Assembly: GCF_007655135.1 (NCBI RefSeq) | Contig: NC_045127.1 | Coordinates: 21,990,199-22,054,198, forward strand | Length of the DNA stretch: 64,000 nucleotides | Direction of reading: 5' to 3' | DNA from: Punica granatum | Taxonomy: Eukaryota; Streptophyta; Magnoliopsida; Myrtales; Lythraceae | In this document: positions 1-11,800 of the stretch, piece by piece | How the letters are laid out: each line of letters starts with the position of its first letter | Position numbering within the stretch: the stretch's first letter is position 1 | Made by a program: the position numbers and the translations under genes | Notes under the pieces: model-generated | What the model was told of the DNA's origin: nothing | Database searches by the model: none | What the model saw: only the letters and a program-made list of their open reading frames with translations

Positions 1-584
1 ACCTAGAATCTAATTTCCTATATTAGTTTCTTAGTTTACATAGGCCAACATATAGTCCATCACAATGTACTGGAAGTGAGAACTAGCTTCCTCAGAAACA
101 GCTACTGATGAATGATACTTTGAGTTTGCTATAACTCTTTATTTTCAGCATATCGTTAGGGTTTAGCCGTGATCCGCGCTGTGTCAATGACGCGGAGGAT
201 TTTTAATCCATATCTGTATCAACAAGCCCAAGCCCAAAGAAGCATATCTTGGATATATTAAGGAAATATTCTCGTGATGTGGATGGGGAAGATGAGATGT
301 CTTGATCCATAGACTGAAAATATTATTATCTTAATTAGGTAATACATTTAATGTAGTAAAAAATATTTTTAGAATTATATATGACTAGGAATTTTAGTTT
401 GAGTCAAGAGTTTAAAGTTTCCAATTCTGGAATAATTACTTATTTTGTTTTAGGAAGTAACACGGTAACGGCCTAGATTCTAATTTCCTATTTTAGTTTC
501 TTAGTTCTCTTAGGCCTATATAAAGTCCATCTCAATGTACAAGAAGAGACAACTAGATATTTTAGAAACAGCTACTGATGAATG
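1..584 (+). repeat. Satellite monomers left of the trimeric HOR, one with a 48-bp deletion
   Basis: One monomer and parts of its neighbours in the common satellite orientation. The spacing between successive 'gatactt' landmarks (ending at 120 and 590) is 470 bp instead of 518. The missing 48 bp lie just after 'gtttagccgtg' near 171, where the sequence jumps straight to 'atccgcgctgtg'. In intact monomers both edges of the missing part carry CGTG, so this looks like a deletion between 4-bp direct repeats. No gene is seen here. Confidence 0.9.
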
Positions 585-625
585 ATACTTTGAGTTTGCT
601 ATAACTCTTTGTTTTCAGCATATCG

Positions 626-636
626 TTAGGGTTTAG
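626..636 (+). promoter_or_regulatory. Telomere-like motif / telobox in the reference monomer
   Basis: TTAGGGTTTAG is about 1.6 units of the plant telomere repeat TTTAGGG. Its complement contains AAACCCTAA, the plant telobox. The motif is at the same place in most monomers of the window, with occasional changes such as 'gttaggattta' or 'cttgtgttta'. Telobox binding by TRB-type Myb factors is established in Arabidopsis. Any role here is inference. Confidence 0.6.
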
Positions 637-742
637 CCGTGTTCTGTTCCCTTCCAGTCTATATTCAGATTTAGGCGCGAGAAATCGTGATTCGCGCTGT
701 GTCAATGACGCGGAGGATTTTCAGCCCATATCTGTATCAATA

Positions 743-754
743 AGCCCAAGCCCA
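743..754 (-). promoter_or_regulatory. Paired TGGGCT (site II-like) motifs in the reference monomer
   Basis: On the minus strand two TGGGCT hexamers lie directly head to tail. They match the plant site II consensus TGGGCY, a TCP-factor binding site known from promoters of proliferation and translation genes, where it often occurs with a telobox. The pair ('aagcccaagccca' on the plus strand) is present in most monomers, about 110 bp from the telobox. Function is not shown by sequence alone. Confidence 0.35.
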
Positions 755-1034
755 AAGAAGTATATCTTGGATATATTAAGGAAATATTCTCGTGATGTGG
801 ATGGGGAAGATGAGATGTCTTGATCCATAGACTGAGAATATTATTATCTTAATTAGGTAATATATTTAATTTAGAAAGAAATATTTCTAGAATTATATAT
901 GACTAGCAATTTGAGTTCGAGTCAAGAGTTTAAAGTTTACAATTTTTAAATAATTACTTATTTTGTTTTAGGAAGTAACAAAGTAACGGCCTAGATTCTA
1001 ATTTCCTATTTTAGTTTCGTAGTATTCTTAGGCC

Positions 1035-1042
1035 TATATATA
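1035..1042 (+). promoter_or_regulatory. TATA-like block in the monomer
   Basis: TATATATA sits in 'ggcctatatatagtccatc', which has the general look of a TATA box. Most Y-type monomers keep it. X-type monomers have 'ccaacatatagtcc' instead. No transcription start can be shown, and AT-rich DNA gives such blocks by chance, so this is a weak call. Confidence 0.2.
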
Positions 1043-4000
1043 GTCCATCTCAATGTACTAGAAGAGAGAACTATATACATCAGAAACAACTACTGATGAA
1101 TGATACTTTGAGTTTGCTATAACTCTTTGTTTTCAGCATATCGTTAGGGTTTAGCCGTGTCCTATTCCCTTCAAGTCTAAAGTAAGATTTAGGCTTGAGA
1201 AATCCTGATCCGCGCTGTGTCAATGAGGCGGAGGAATTCCAGCTCATATCTGTATCAACAAGCCTAAGCCTAAAGAAGCATATCTTGGATATATTAAAGA
1301 AATATTCTCTTGCTGTGAATGGGGCAGATGAGATGACTTGATCCATAGATTGAGAATATTATTATCTTAATTACGTAATATATTTAATTTAGATAGAAAT
1401 ATATTTAGAATTATAATTTACTTGTAATTTTAGTTCGAGTCAAGAGTCTAAAGTTTCCAATTTTGGAGTAATTACTTGTGTGGTTTTATAGATTTACATA
1501 GTAACGGCATAGATTCTAATTTCCTATTTTAGTTTCTTAGTTTTCATAGGCCAACATATAGTCCATCACAATGTACTGGAAGTGAGAACTAGATTCCTCA
1601 GAAACAGCTATTGATGAATGATACTTTGAGTTTGCGATAACTCTTTGCTTTCAGCATATCGTTAGGGTTTAGCCGTGTTTTGTTCCCTTCCAGTCTAAAT
1701 TCAGATTTAGGCTCGAGAAATCGTGATCCGCGCTATTTCAGCCCATATCTGTATCAACAAGCCCAAGTCCAAAGAAGCATATCTTGGATATACTAAGGAA
1801 ATATTCTCGTGATATGGATGGGGAAGATGAGATGTCTTGATCTACAGACTGAGAATATTATTATCTTAATTAGGTAATATATTTAATATAGTAAAAAATA
1901 TTTTTAGAATTATATATGACCAGCAAATTTACTTCGAGTCAAGAGTTTAAAGTTTCCAATTCTGGAATAATTACTTGTTTTGTTTTAGGAAGTTACATAG
2001 TAACGGCCTAGATTCTAATTTCCTATTTTTGTTTCTTAGTTTTCTTAGGCCTTTATATAGTCCACCCCAATGCATTAGAAGAGAGAACTAGATATTTCAA
2101 AAACAGTTATTGATGAAAGATACTTTGAGTTTGCTATAACTCTTTGTTTTCAGCATATCGTTAGGGTTTAGCCGTGTTCTGTTCCCTTCCAGTCTATATT
2201 CAGATTTAGGCGCGAGAAATCGTGATTCGCGCTGTGTCAATGACGCGGAGGATTTTCAGCCCATATCTGTATCAATAAGCCCAAGCCCAAAGAAGTATAT
2301 CTTGGATATATTAAGGAAATATTCTCGTGATGTGGATGGGGAAGATGAGATGTCTTGATCCATAGACTGAGAATATTATTATCTTAATTAGGTAATATAT
2401 TTAATTTAGAAAGAAATATTTCTAGAATTATATATGACTAGCAATTTGAGTTCGAGTCAAGAGTTTAAAGTTTACAATTTTTAAATAATTACTTATTTTG
2501 TTTTAGGAAGTAACAAAGTAACGGCCTAGATTCTAATTTCCTATTTTAGTTTCGTAGTATTCTTAGGCCTATATATAGTCCATCTCAATGTACTAGAAGA
2601 GAGAACTATATACATCAGAAACAACTACTGATGAATGATACTTTGAGTTTGCTATAACTCTTTGTTTTCAGCATATCGTTAGGGTTTAGCCGTGTCCTAT
2701 TCCCTTCAAGTCTAAAGTAAGATTTAGGCTTGAGAAATCCTGATCCGCGCTGTGTCAATGAGGCGGAGGAATTCCAGCTCATATCTGTATCAACAAGCCT
2801 AAGCCTAAAGAAGCATATCTTGGATATATTAAAGAAATATTCTCTTGCTGTGAATGGGGCAGATGAGATGACTTGATCCATAGATTGAGAATATTATTAT
2901 CTTAATTACGTAATATATTTAATTTAGATAGAAATATATTTAGAATTATAATTTACTTGTAATTTTAGTTCGAGTCAAGAGTCTAAAGTTTCCAATTTTG
3001 GAGTAATTACTTGTGTGGTTTTTATAGATTTACATAGTAACGGCATAGATTCTAATTTCCTATTTTAGTTTCTTAGTTTTCATAGGCCAACATATAGTCC
3101 ATCACAATGTACTGGAAGTGAGAACTAGATTCCTCAGAAACAGCTATTGATGAATGATACTTTGAGTTTGCGATAACTCTTTGCTTTCAGCATATCGTTA
3201 GGGTTTAGCCGTGTTTTGTTCCCTTCCAGTCTAAATTCAGATTTAGGCTCGAGAAATCGTGATCCGCGCTATTTCAGCCCATATCTGTATCAACAAGCCC
3301 AAGTCCAAAGAAGCATATCTTGGATATACTAAGGAAATATTCTCGTGATATGGATGGGGAAGATGAGATGTCTTGATCTACAGATGAGATATTATTATCT
3401 TATTAGGTAATTATTTAATATAGTAAAAAATATTTTTAGAATTATATATGACCAGCAAATTTACTTCGAGTCAAGAGTTTTAAAGTTTCCAATTCTGGAA
3501 TAATTCTTGTTTTGTTTTAGGAAGTTATAGTAACAGCCTAGATTCTAATTTCCTATTTTTGTTTCTTAGTTTTCTTAGGCCTTTATATAGTCCACCCCAT
3601 GCATTAGAAAGAGAACTAGATATTTCAAAAACAGTTATTGATGAAAGATACTTTGAGTTTGCTATAACTCTTTGTTTTCAGCATATCGTTAGGGTTTAGC
3701 CGTGTTCTGTTCCCTTCCAGTCTATATTCAGATTTAGGCGCGAGAAATCGTGATTCGCGCTGTGTCAATGACGCGGAGGATTTTCAGCCCATATCTGTAT
3801 CAATAAGCCCAAGCCCAAAGAAGTATATCTTGGATATATTAAGGAAATATTCTCGTGATGTGGATGGGGAAGATGAGATGTCTTGATCCATAGACTGAGA
3901 ATATTATTATCTTAATTAGGTAATATATTTAATTTAGAAAGAAATATTTCTAGAATTATATATGACTAGCAATTTGAGTTCGAGTCAAGAGTTTAAAGTT

Positions 4001-6724
4001 TACAATTTTTAAATAATTACTTATTTTGTTTTAGGAAGTAACAAAGTAACGGCCTAGATTCTAATTTCCTATTTTAGTTTCGTAGTATTCTTAGGCCTAT
4101 ATATAGTCCATCTCAATGTACTAGAAGAGAGAACTATATACATCAGAAACAACTACTGATGAATGATACTTTGAGTTTGCTATAACTCTTTGTTTCAGCA
4201 TATCGTTAGGGTTTAGCCGTGTCCTATTCCCTTCAAGTCTAAAGTAAGATTTAGGCTTGAGAAATCCTGATCCGCGCTGTGTCAATGAGGCGGAGGAATT
4301 CCAGCTCATATCTGTATCAACAAGCCTAAGCCTAAAGAAGCATATCTTGGATATATTAAAGAAATATTCTCTTGCTGTGAATGGGGCAGATGAGATGACT
4401 TGATCCATAGATTGAGAATATTATTATCTTAATTACGTATATATTTAATTTAGATAGAAATATATTTAGAATTATAATTTACTTGTAATTTTAGTTCGAG
4501 TCAAGAGTCTAAAGTTTCCAATTTTGGAGTAATTACTTGTGTGGTTTTATAGATTTACATAGTAACGGCATAGATTCTAATTTCCTATTTTAGTTTCTTA
4601 GTTTTCATAGGCCAACATATAGTCCATCACAATGTACTGGAAGTGAGAACTAGATTCCTCAGAAACAGCTATTGATGAATGATACTTTGAGTTTGCGATA
4701 ACTCTTTGCTTTCAGCATATCGTTAGGGTTTAGCCGTGTTTTGTTCCCTTCCAGTCTAAATTCAGATTTAGGCTCGAGAAATCGTGATCCGCGCTATTTC
4801 AGCCCATATCTGTATCAACAAGCCCAAGTCCAAAGAAGCATATCTTGGATATACTAAGGAAATATTCTCGTGATATGGATGGGGAAGATGAGATGTCTTG
4901 ATCTACAGACTGAGATATTATTATCTTAATTAGGTAATATATTTAATATAGTAAAAATATTTTTAGAATTATATATTTTAATTATATATGACCAGCAAAT
5001 TTACTTCGAGTCAAGAGTTTAAAGTTTACCAATTCTGGAATAATTACTTGTTTTGTTTTAGGAAGTTACATAGTAACAGCCTAGATTCTAATTTCCTATT
5101 TTTGTTTCTTAGTTTTCTTAGGCCTTTATATAGTCCACCCCAATGCATTAGAAGAGAGAACTAGATATTTCAAAAACAGTTATTGATGAAAGATACTTTG
5201 AGTTTGCTATAACTCTTTGTTTTCAGCATATCGTTAGGGTTTAGCCGTTGTTCTGTTCCCTTCCAGTCTATATTCAGATTTAGGGCGCGATGAAATCGTG
5301 AATCGCGCTGTGTCAATGACGCGGAGGATTTTCAGCCCATATCTGTATCAATAAGCCCAAGCCCAAAGAAGTATATCTGGATATATTAAGGAAATATTCT
5401 CGTGATGTGGGATGGGGAAGATGAGATGTCTTGATCCATAGACTCGAGAATATTATTATCTAATTAGGTAATATATTTAATTTAGAAAGAAATATTTCTA
5501 GAATTATATATGACTAGCAATTTGAGTTCGAGTCAAGAGTTTAAAGTTTACAATTTTTAAATAATTACTTATTTTGTTTTAGGAAGTAACAAAGTAACGG
5601 CCTAGATTCTAATTCCTATTTTAGTTTCGTATATTCTTAGGCCTATATATAGTCCATCTCAATGTACTAGAAGAGAGAACTATATACATCAGAAACAACT
5701 ACTGATGAATGATACTTTGAGTTTGCTATAACTCTTTGTTTCAGTATATCGTTTAGGAGGTTAATCCGTGTCCTATTCCCGTTCAAGTCTAAAGTAAGAT
5801 TTAGGCTTGAGAAAATCCTGATATCCGCGCTGTGTCAATGAGGCGGAGGAATCCAGCTCATATCTATATCAACAAGCCTAAGCCTAAAGAAGCATATCTT
5901 GGATTATTAAAGAATATTTCTCTGCTGTGAATGGGGCAGATGAGATGACTTGATCATAGATGAGAATATTATTATCTAATTACGTAATATATTAAGTTAG
6001 ATAGAAATATATTTAGAATTATAATTTACTTGTAATTTTAGTTCGAGTCAAGAGTCTAAAGTTTCCAATTTTGGAGTAATTACTTTGTGGTTTTATAGAT
6101 TTACATAGTAACGGCATAGATTCTAATTTCCTATTTTAGTTTCTTAGTTTTCATAGGCCAACATATAGTCCATCCAATGTACTGGAAGTGAGAACTAGAT
6201 TCCCTCAGAAACAGCCTATGATGAATGATACTTTGAGTTTGCGATAACTCTTTGCTTTCAGCATATCGTTAGGGTTAGCCGTGTTTTGTTCCCTTCCAGT
6301 CTAAATCAGATTTAGGCTCGAGAAATCGTGTGATCCGCGCTATTTCAGCCCATATCTGTATCAACAAGCCCAAGTCCAAAGAAGCATATCTTGGATATAC
6401 TAAGGAAATATTCTCGTGATATGGATGGGGAATGAGATGTGTTGATCTACAGACTGAGAATATTATTATCTTAATAGGTAATGTATTTAATATATGAAAA
6501 AATATTTTAAATTATATACCAGCAAATTTACTTCGAGTCAAGAGTTTAAAGTTCCAATTCTGGAATAATTCTTTGTTTTGTTTAGGAAGTTACATAGTAA
6601 CAGCCTAGTTCTAATTTCCTGCCTATTTTTGTTCTTAGTTTTCTTAGGCCTTTATATGTCCACCCCAATGCATTAGAAGAGAGAACTAGATATTTCCAAA
6701 AACAGTTATTGATGAAAGATACTT

Positions 6725-8547
6725 TGAGTTTGCTATAAACTCTTTGTTTTCAGCATATCCTTAGGGTTTAGCCGTGTTCTATTCCCTTCGAGTCTAATTC
6801 AGATTTAGGCGCGAGAAATCCTGATCCGCGCTGCGTTCAATGAGGCGGAGGAATTCCACTCATATCTGTATCAACAAGCCTAAGCCTAAAGAAGCATCTT
6901 TGATATATTAAGAAATATTCTCTTGATGTGAATGGGTAGATGGAGATGAGACTTGACCCATCAATGAGAATATTATTATCTTAATTACATATTAATATTT
7001 AATTTAGATGAAATATATTTAGAATTAGAATTACTTGGAATTTTAGTTCGAGTCAAATGTCTAAAGTTTTCCAATTTTGGAGTATTTTGACTTGTGGGTT
7101 TTATAGATTTACAATAGTAACGGCATATATTCTAATTTCCTATTTTAGTTTCTTAGTTTTCATAGGCCAACATATAGTCCATCACAATTTATTGGAAGTG
7201 AGAACTAGATTCCTCGGAAACAGCTACTGATGAATGATACTTTGAGTTTGCAATAACTCTTTGCTTTCAGCATATCGTTAGGGTTTAGCCGTGTTTTGTT
7301 CCCTTCCAGTCTAAATTCAGATTTAGGCGCGAGAAATCGTGATCCGCGCTATTTCTATGACGTGAAGGATTTTCAGCCCATATCTGTATCAACAAGCCCA
7401 AGTCCAAAGAAGCATATCTTGGATATACTAAGGAAATATTCTCGTGATATGGATGGGGAAGATGAGATGTCTTGATCTATAGACTGAGAATATTATTATC
7501 TTAATTAGGTAATATATTTAATATAGTAAAAAGTATTTTTAGAATTATATATGACCAGCAATTTTACTTCGAGTCAAGAGTTTAAAGTTTCCAATTCATG
7601 AATAATTACTTGTTTTGTTTTAGGAAGTTGCATAGTAACCGCCTAGATTCTAATTTCCTATTTTTGTTTCATAGTTTTCTTAGGACTTTATATAGTCCAC
7701 CCCAATGTATTAAAGGAGAGAACTAGATATTTCAAAAACAGTTATTGATGAAAGATACTTTGAGTTTGCTATAACTCTTTGTTTTCAGGATATCGTTAGG
7801 GTTTAGCCGTGTTTTTTTCCCTTCGAGTCTAAATTAAGATTTAGGCTCGAGAAATCGTGATTCGCGCAGCGTCAATGAGGCGGAGGATTTTCAGCTCATA
7901 TCTGTATCAACAAGACCATGCCCAAAGAAGCAAATCTTGGATATAATTAGGAAATATTCTCTTGATGTGAATGGGGAAGATGAGATGTCTTGATCCATAG
8001 ATTGAGAATATTATTATCTTTATTACGTAATATATTTAATTCAGACACAAATATATTTAGAATTATAAGTTACTTGTAATTTTAGTTCGAGTCAAGAGTC
8101 TAAAATTTTCAATGTTGGAGTAATTACTTGTTTTGTTTTAGAAAGTTACAAAGTAACGGCCTAGATTCTAATTTCCTATTTTAGTTTTTAGTTTTCATAG
8201 GCCAACGTATAGTCTATCACAATGTACTGGAAGTGAGAATTAGATTCTTCAGAAATAGCTACTTATGAATGATACTTTGAGTTTCCTATAACTCTTTGTT
8301 TTCAACATATCGTTAGGGTTTAGCCGTGTTCTGTTCCCTTCCAGTCTAAATTCCGATTAAGGCGCGAGAAATCGCGATCCGCGCTATGTGAATGACGCTG
8401 AGGATTTTTAGGCCATATCTATATCAACGAGCCCAAGCCCAAAGAAGCATATCTTGGATATATTAAGGAAATATTCCCGTGATGTGGATGGGGAAGATGA
8501 GATGTCTTGATCCATAAACTGAGAATATTATTATCTTAATTAGGTAA
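6725..8547 (+). repeat. Heterogeneous satellite monomers after the trimeric HOR
   Basis: Full-length monomers with mixed X and Y diagnostic sites. The unit near 7210-7730 is the closest relative of the third trimer monomer ('gataactctttgctttcag'-like sequence, 'gttttgttccc', 'cgctattt'). It still holds the 19 bp that all trimer copies lack, so it represents the state before that deletion. The unit at about 6725-7240 joins an X-like start to a Y-like body and has many single-base irregularities. No gene is seen. Confidence 0.85.
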
Positions 8548-8556
8548 TATATTTAA
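8548..8556. repeat. Target site duplication, left copy, of MULE-type MITE 1
   Basis: TATATTTAA directly precedes the GGGCAAATTAC end of the element and is repeated exactly after its other end (8875-8883). Without the element and one copy, the satellite reads normally across the site. A 9-bp duplication is typical of Mutator-like elements. Confidence 0.9.
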
Positions 8557-8874
8557 GGGCAAATTACAAAAAAAAACCTCAAATTTTGTAAAAAGTCTCA
8601 GTTTTGTCATAAATTTTGTTTTGTAACAAAAAAAAACATAAGTTTTCTAAAATGTCTCAAAAAATGACCTCCGTTATAACTTCCGTCAATTTTGTTTGCT
8701 AATGTGGGTCCTTTAACAGTCCACGTAGGTCACACGTAAGCAAAAATTGACGGAAGTTATAACGGAGGTCATTTTTGAGACATTTTAGAAAACTTATGGT
8801 TTTTCTGTTACAAAACAAATTTAGGACAAATTGAGACATTTTACAAAACTTGAGTTTTTTTTTGTAATTTACCC
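8557..8874. mobile_element. Mutator-like foldback MITE, copy 1 (318 bp)
   Basis: A non-coding element with very long terminal inverted repeats. It starts GGGCAAATTACAAAA and ends with the complement of GGGTAAATTACAAAA. Arms of about 140 bp pair imperfectly through 'tgacctccgttataacttcc' on one side and its complement on the other, leaving a loop of some 40 bp around 'cagtccacgtaggtcacacg'. The 9-bp duplication TATATTTAA flanks it. Length, ends and duplication size indicate a MULE-derived MITE, mobilised by a transposase not in this window. The small minus-strand open frame overlapping it (8699-8923) is not a gene. A related copy lies at 58057-58419. Confidence 0.88.
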
Positions 8875-8883
8875 TATATTTAA
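8875..8883. repeat. Target site duplication, right copy, of MULE-type MITE 1
   Basis: TATATTTAA, identical to 8548-8556, followed at once by the expected satellite sequence 'tatagaaagaaatattt'. Confidence 0.9.
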
Positions 8884-11800
8884 TATAGAAAGAAATATTT
8901 TTAGAATTATATATGACTAGCAATTTTAGTTCGAGTCAAGAGTTTAAAGTTTCCAATTCTGGAAAAATTACTTATTTTGTTTTAGAAAGTAACATAGTAA
9001 CGGCCTAGATTCTAATTTCCTATTTTAGTTTCTTAGTTTTCATAGGCCAACATTAAGTCCATCACAATGTACCGGAAGTGAGAACTAGATTCCTCAGAAA
9101 CAGCAACTGATGAATGATACTTTGAGTCTGCTATAACTCTTTGTTTTCAGCATATCGTTTGGGTTTAACCGTGTTCTGTTTCGTTCCAGTCTAAATTCAG
9201 ATTTAGGCGCGAGAAATCGTGATCCGCTTTGTGTCAATGACGCTGAGGATTTTCAGCCCATATCTGTATCAACAAGCCCAAGCCCAAAGAAGCATATCTT
9301 GGATATATTATGGAAATATTCTCGTGATGTGGATGGGGAAGAAGAGATGCCTTGATCCATAGACTGAGAATATTATTATCTTTATTAGGTAATACATTTA
9401 ATATAGTAAAAAAAAATTTTAGAAATATATATGACTAGGAATTTTAGTTCGAGTCAAGAGTTTAAAGTTTCTAATTCTGGAATAATTATTTATTTTGTAT
9501 TAGGAAGTAACATGGTAACGGCCTAGATTCTAATTTCCTATTTTAGTTTCTTAGTTTTCATAGGCCAACATATAGTCCATCACAATGTACCAGAAGTGAG
9601 AACTAGATTCCTCAGAAACAGCTACTGATGAATGATACTTTGAGTCTGCTATAACTCTTTGTTTTCAGCATATCGTTAGGGTTTAACCGTGTTCTGTTCC
9701 CTTCCAGCCTAAATTAAGATTTAGGCGCAAGAAATCGTGATCCGCGTTGCGTCAATGACGCCGAGGATTTTTAGTCCATATCTGTATCCACAAGCCCAAG
9801 CCCAAAGAGGCATATCTTGGATATATTATGGAAATATTCTCGTGATGTGGATCGGGAAGAAGAGATGTCTTGATCCATAGACTGAGAATATTATTATCTT
9901 AATTAGGTAATACATTTAATATAGTAAAAAAGAATTTTAGAAATATATATGACTAGGAATTTTAGTTCGAGTCGTGAGTTTAAAGTTTCCAATTCTGGAA
10001 TAATTATTTATTTTGTTTTAGGAAGTAACATGGTAACGGCCTAGATTCTAATTTCCTATTTTAGTTTCTTAGTTTTCATAGGCCAACATAAACTCCATCA
10101 CAATGTACCGGAAGTGAGAACTAGATTCCTCAGAAACAGCTACTGATGAATGATACTTTGAGTCTGCTATAACTCTTTGTCTTCAGCATATCGTTAGGGT
10201 TTAACCGTGTTTTGTTCCCTTCCAGCCTAAATTCAGATTTAGGCGCGAGAAATCGTGATCCGCGTTGCGTCAATGACGCCGAGGATTTTTAGTCCATATC
10301 TGTATCAACAAGCCCAAGCCCAAAGAGGCATATCTTGGATATATTATGGAAATATTCTCGTGATGTGGATCGGGAAGAAGAGATGTCTTGATCCATAGAC
10401 TGAGAATATTATTATCTTAATTAGGTAATACATTTAATATAGTAAAAAAAATTTTTAGAAATATATATGACTAGGAATTTTAATTCGAGTCGTGAGTTTA
10501 AAGTTTCCAATTCTGGAATAATTACTTATTTTGTTTTAGGAAGTAACATGGTAACGGCCTAGATTCTAATTTCCTATTTTAGTTTCTTAGTTTTCATAGG
10601 CCAACATATAGTCCATCACAATGTACCGGAAGTAAGAACTAGATTCCTCAGAAACAGCTACTGATGAATGATACTTTGAGTCTGCTATAACTCTTTGTTT
10701 TCAGCATATCGTTTGGGTTTAACCGTGTTCTGTTCCTTTCCAGTCTAAATTCAGATTTAGGCGCGAGAAATCGTGATCCGCGTTGTGTCAATGACGCTGA
10801 GGATTTTCAGCCCATATCTGTATCAACAAGCCCAAGCCCAAAGAAGCATATCTTGGATATATTATGGAAATATTCTTGTGATGAGGATGGGGAAGAATAG
10901 ATGTCTTGATCCACAGACTGAGAATATTATTATCTTAATTAGGTAATACATTTAATATAGTAAAAAAAAATTTTAGAGATATATATGACTAGGAATTTTA
11001 GTTCGAATCAAGAGTTTAAAGTTTCCAATTCTAGAATAATTACTTATTTTGTTTTTGGAAGTAACATGGTAACGGCCTAGATTCTAATTTCCTATTTCAG
11101 TTTCTTAGTTCTCTTAGGCATATATATAGTCCATCTCAATGTACGAGAAGAGTGAACTAGATATTTCAGAAACAACTATTGATGAATGATACTTTGAGTT
11201 TGCTATAACTCTTTGTTTTCAGTATATCATTAGGGTTTAGCTGTGATTTATTCCCATCGAGTCTAAATTAAGACTTAGGCGCGACAAATCCTGATTCGCG
11301 CTGCGTCAATGAGGCGAAGGATTTTCAGCTCATATTTGTCTCAACAAGCCCAAGCCTGAAGAAGCATATCTTGGATATATTAAAGAAATATTCTCGTGAT
11401 GTGGATGGGGAAGATGAGATGTCTTGATCCATTGACTGAGAATATTATTATCTTAATTTGGTAATATATTTAATTTAGAAAGAAATATTTTTAGAATTAT
11501 AATTTACTAGCAATTTTAGTTCGAGTCAAGAGTTTAAAATTTCCAATTTCGGAATAATTACTTATTTTGTTATTGGAAGTAACAGAGTGACGGCCTAGAT
11601 TCTAATTTCCTATTTTAGTTTCTTAGTATTCTTAGGCTTACATATAGTCCATCTCAATGTACTAGAAGAGAGAACTAGATACATCAGAAACAACTACTGA
11701 TGAATGATACTTTGAGTTTGCTATAACTCTTTGTTTTTAGCATATCGTTAGGGTTTAGCGGTGTTCTATTCCCTACGATTCTAAATTAAGATTTAGGAGC

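Larger units (their letters stand above)
591..1108 (+). repeat. Representative 518-bp satellite monomer
   Basis: Given as the reference unit for the array. Counted from just after 'gatactt', it contains in order: a pyrimidine-rich stretch ending in 'ttttcag' (like a 3' splice site), the telomere-like TTAGGGTTTAG, a less AT-rich segment of about 200 bp with a reading frame open from 605 to the TGA at 821-823, and two adjacent AGCCCA motifs. An AT-rich 'tail' follows ('ttagaattatatatgactag', 'taattacttattttg', 'cctagattctaatttcc'), then a TATATATA block and the 'tgatgaatgatactt' landmark. I do not recognise it as a named satellite. The phase of the unit is arbitrary. Confidence 0.9.
585..6724 (+). 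repeat. Trimeric higher-order satellite repeat, four copies of about 1535 bp
   Basis: Three monomers of 518, 518 and 499 bp form a block repeated four times, at about 585-2125, 2126-3653, 3654-5198 and 5199-6724. The first monomer has X-type diagnostic sites, the second is Y-like, and the third is X-like but lacks 19 bp after 'gatccgcgctattt'. Copies 1 and 2 are almost identical by eye. Copies 3 and 4 show increasing numbers of one-base insertions and deletions and one short duplication (about 4967-4990). Small antisense open frames at 1080-1346, 2615-2881 and 4121-4408 repeat with the block and are by-products of it. No gene is seen. Confidence 0.92.

Noticed and set aside
626..636. Proximity to a chromosome end because of telomere-like motifs
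   Set aside because: Only about 1.6 telomere units per monomer, never in a run. This is a monomer motif, not telomeric sequence.
591..1108. CENP-B-box-like match at 'ttcgagtcaagagtt' in monomers
   Set aside because: It matches only the TTCG start and one further fixed A. The CGGG part of the box is absent, and plants lack a clear CENP-B system.
1080..1346. Minus-strand open frame of 88 codons, repeated at 2615-2881 and 4121-4408
   Set aside because: It recurs only because the trimeric HOR repeats. It is antisense to the monomer's semi-open segment and has no recognised domain.
8699..8923. Minus-strand frame of 74 codons over MITE 1, and the similar one at 58213-58437
   Set aside because: Runs through the inverted arms and loop of a non-coding MITE and into satellite. 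Composition is low-complexity Lys/Asn/Phe and there is no domain.
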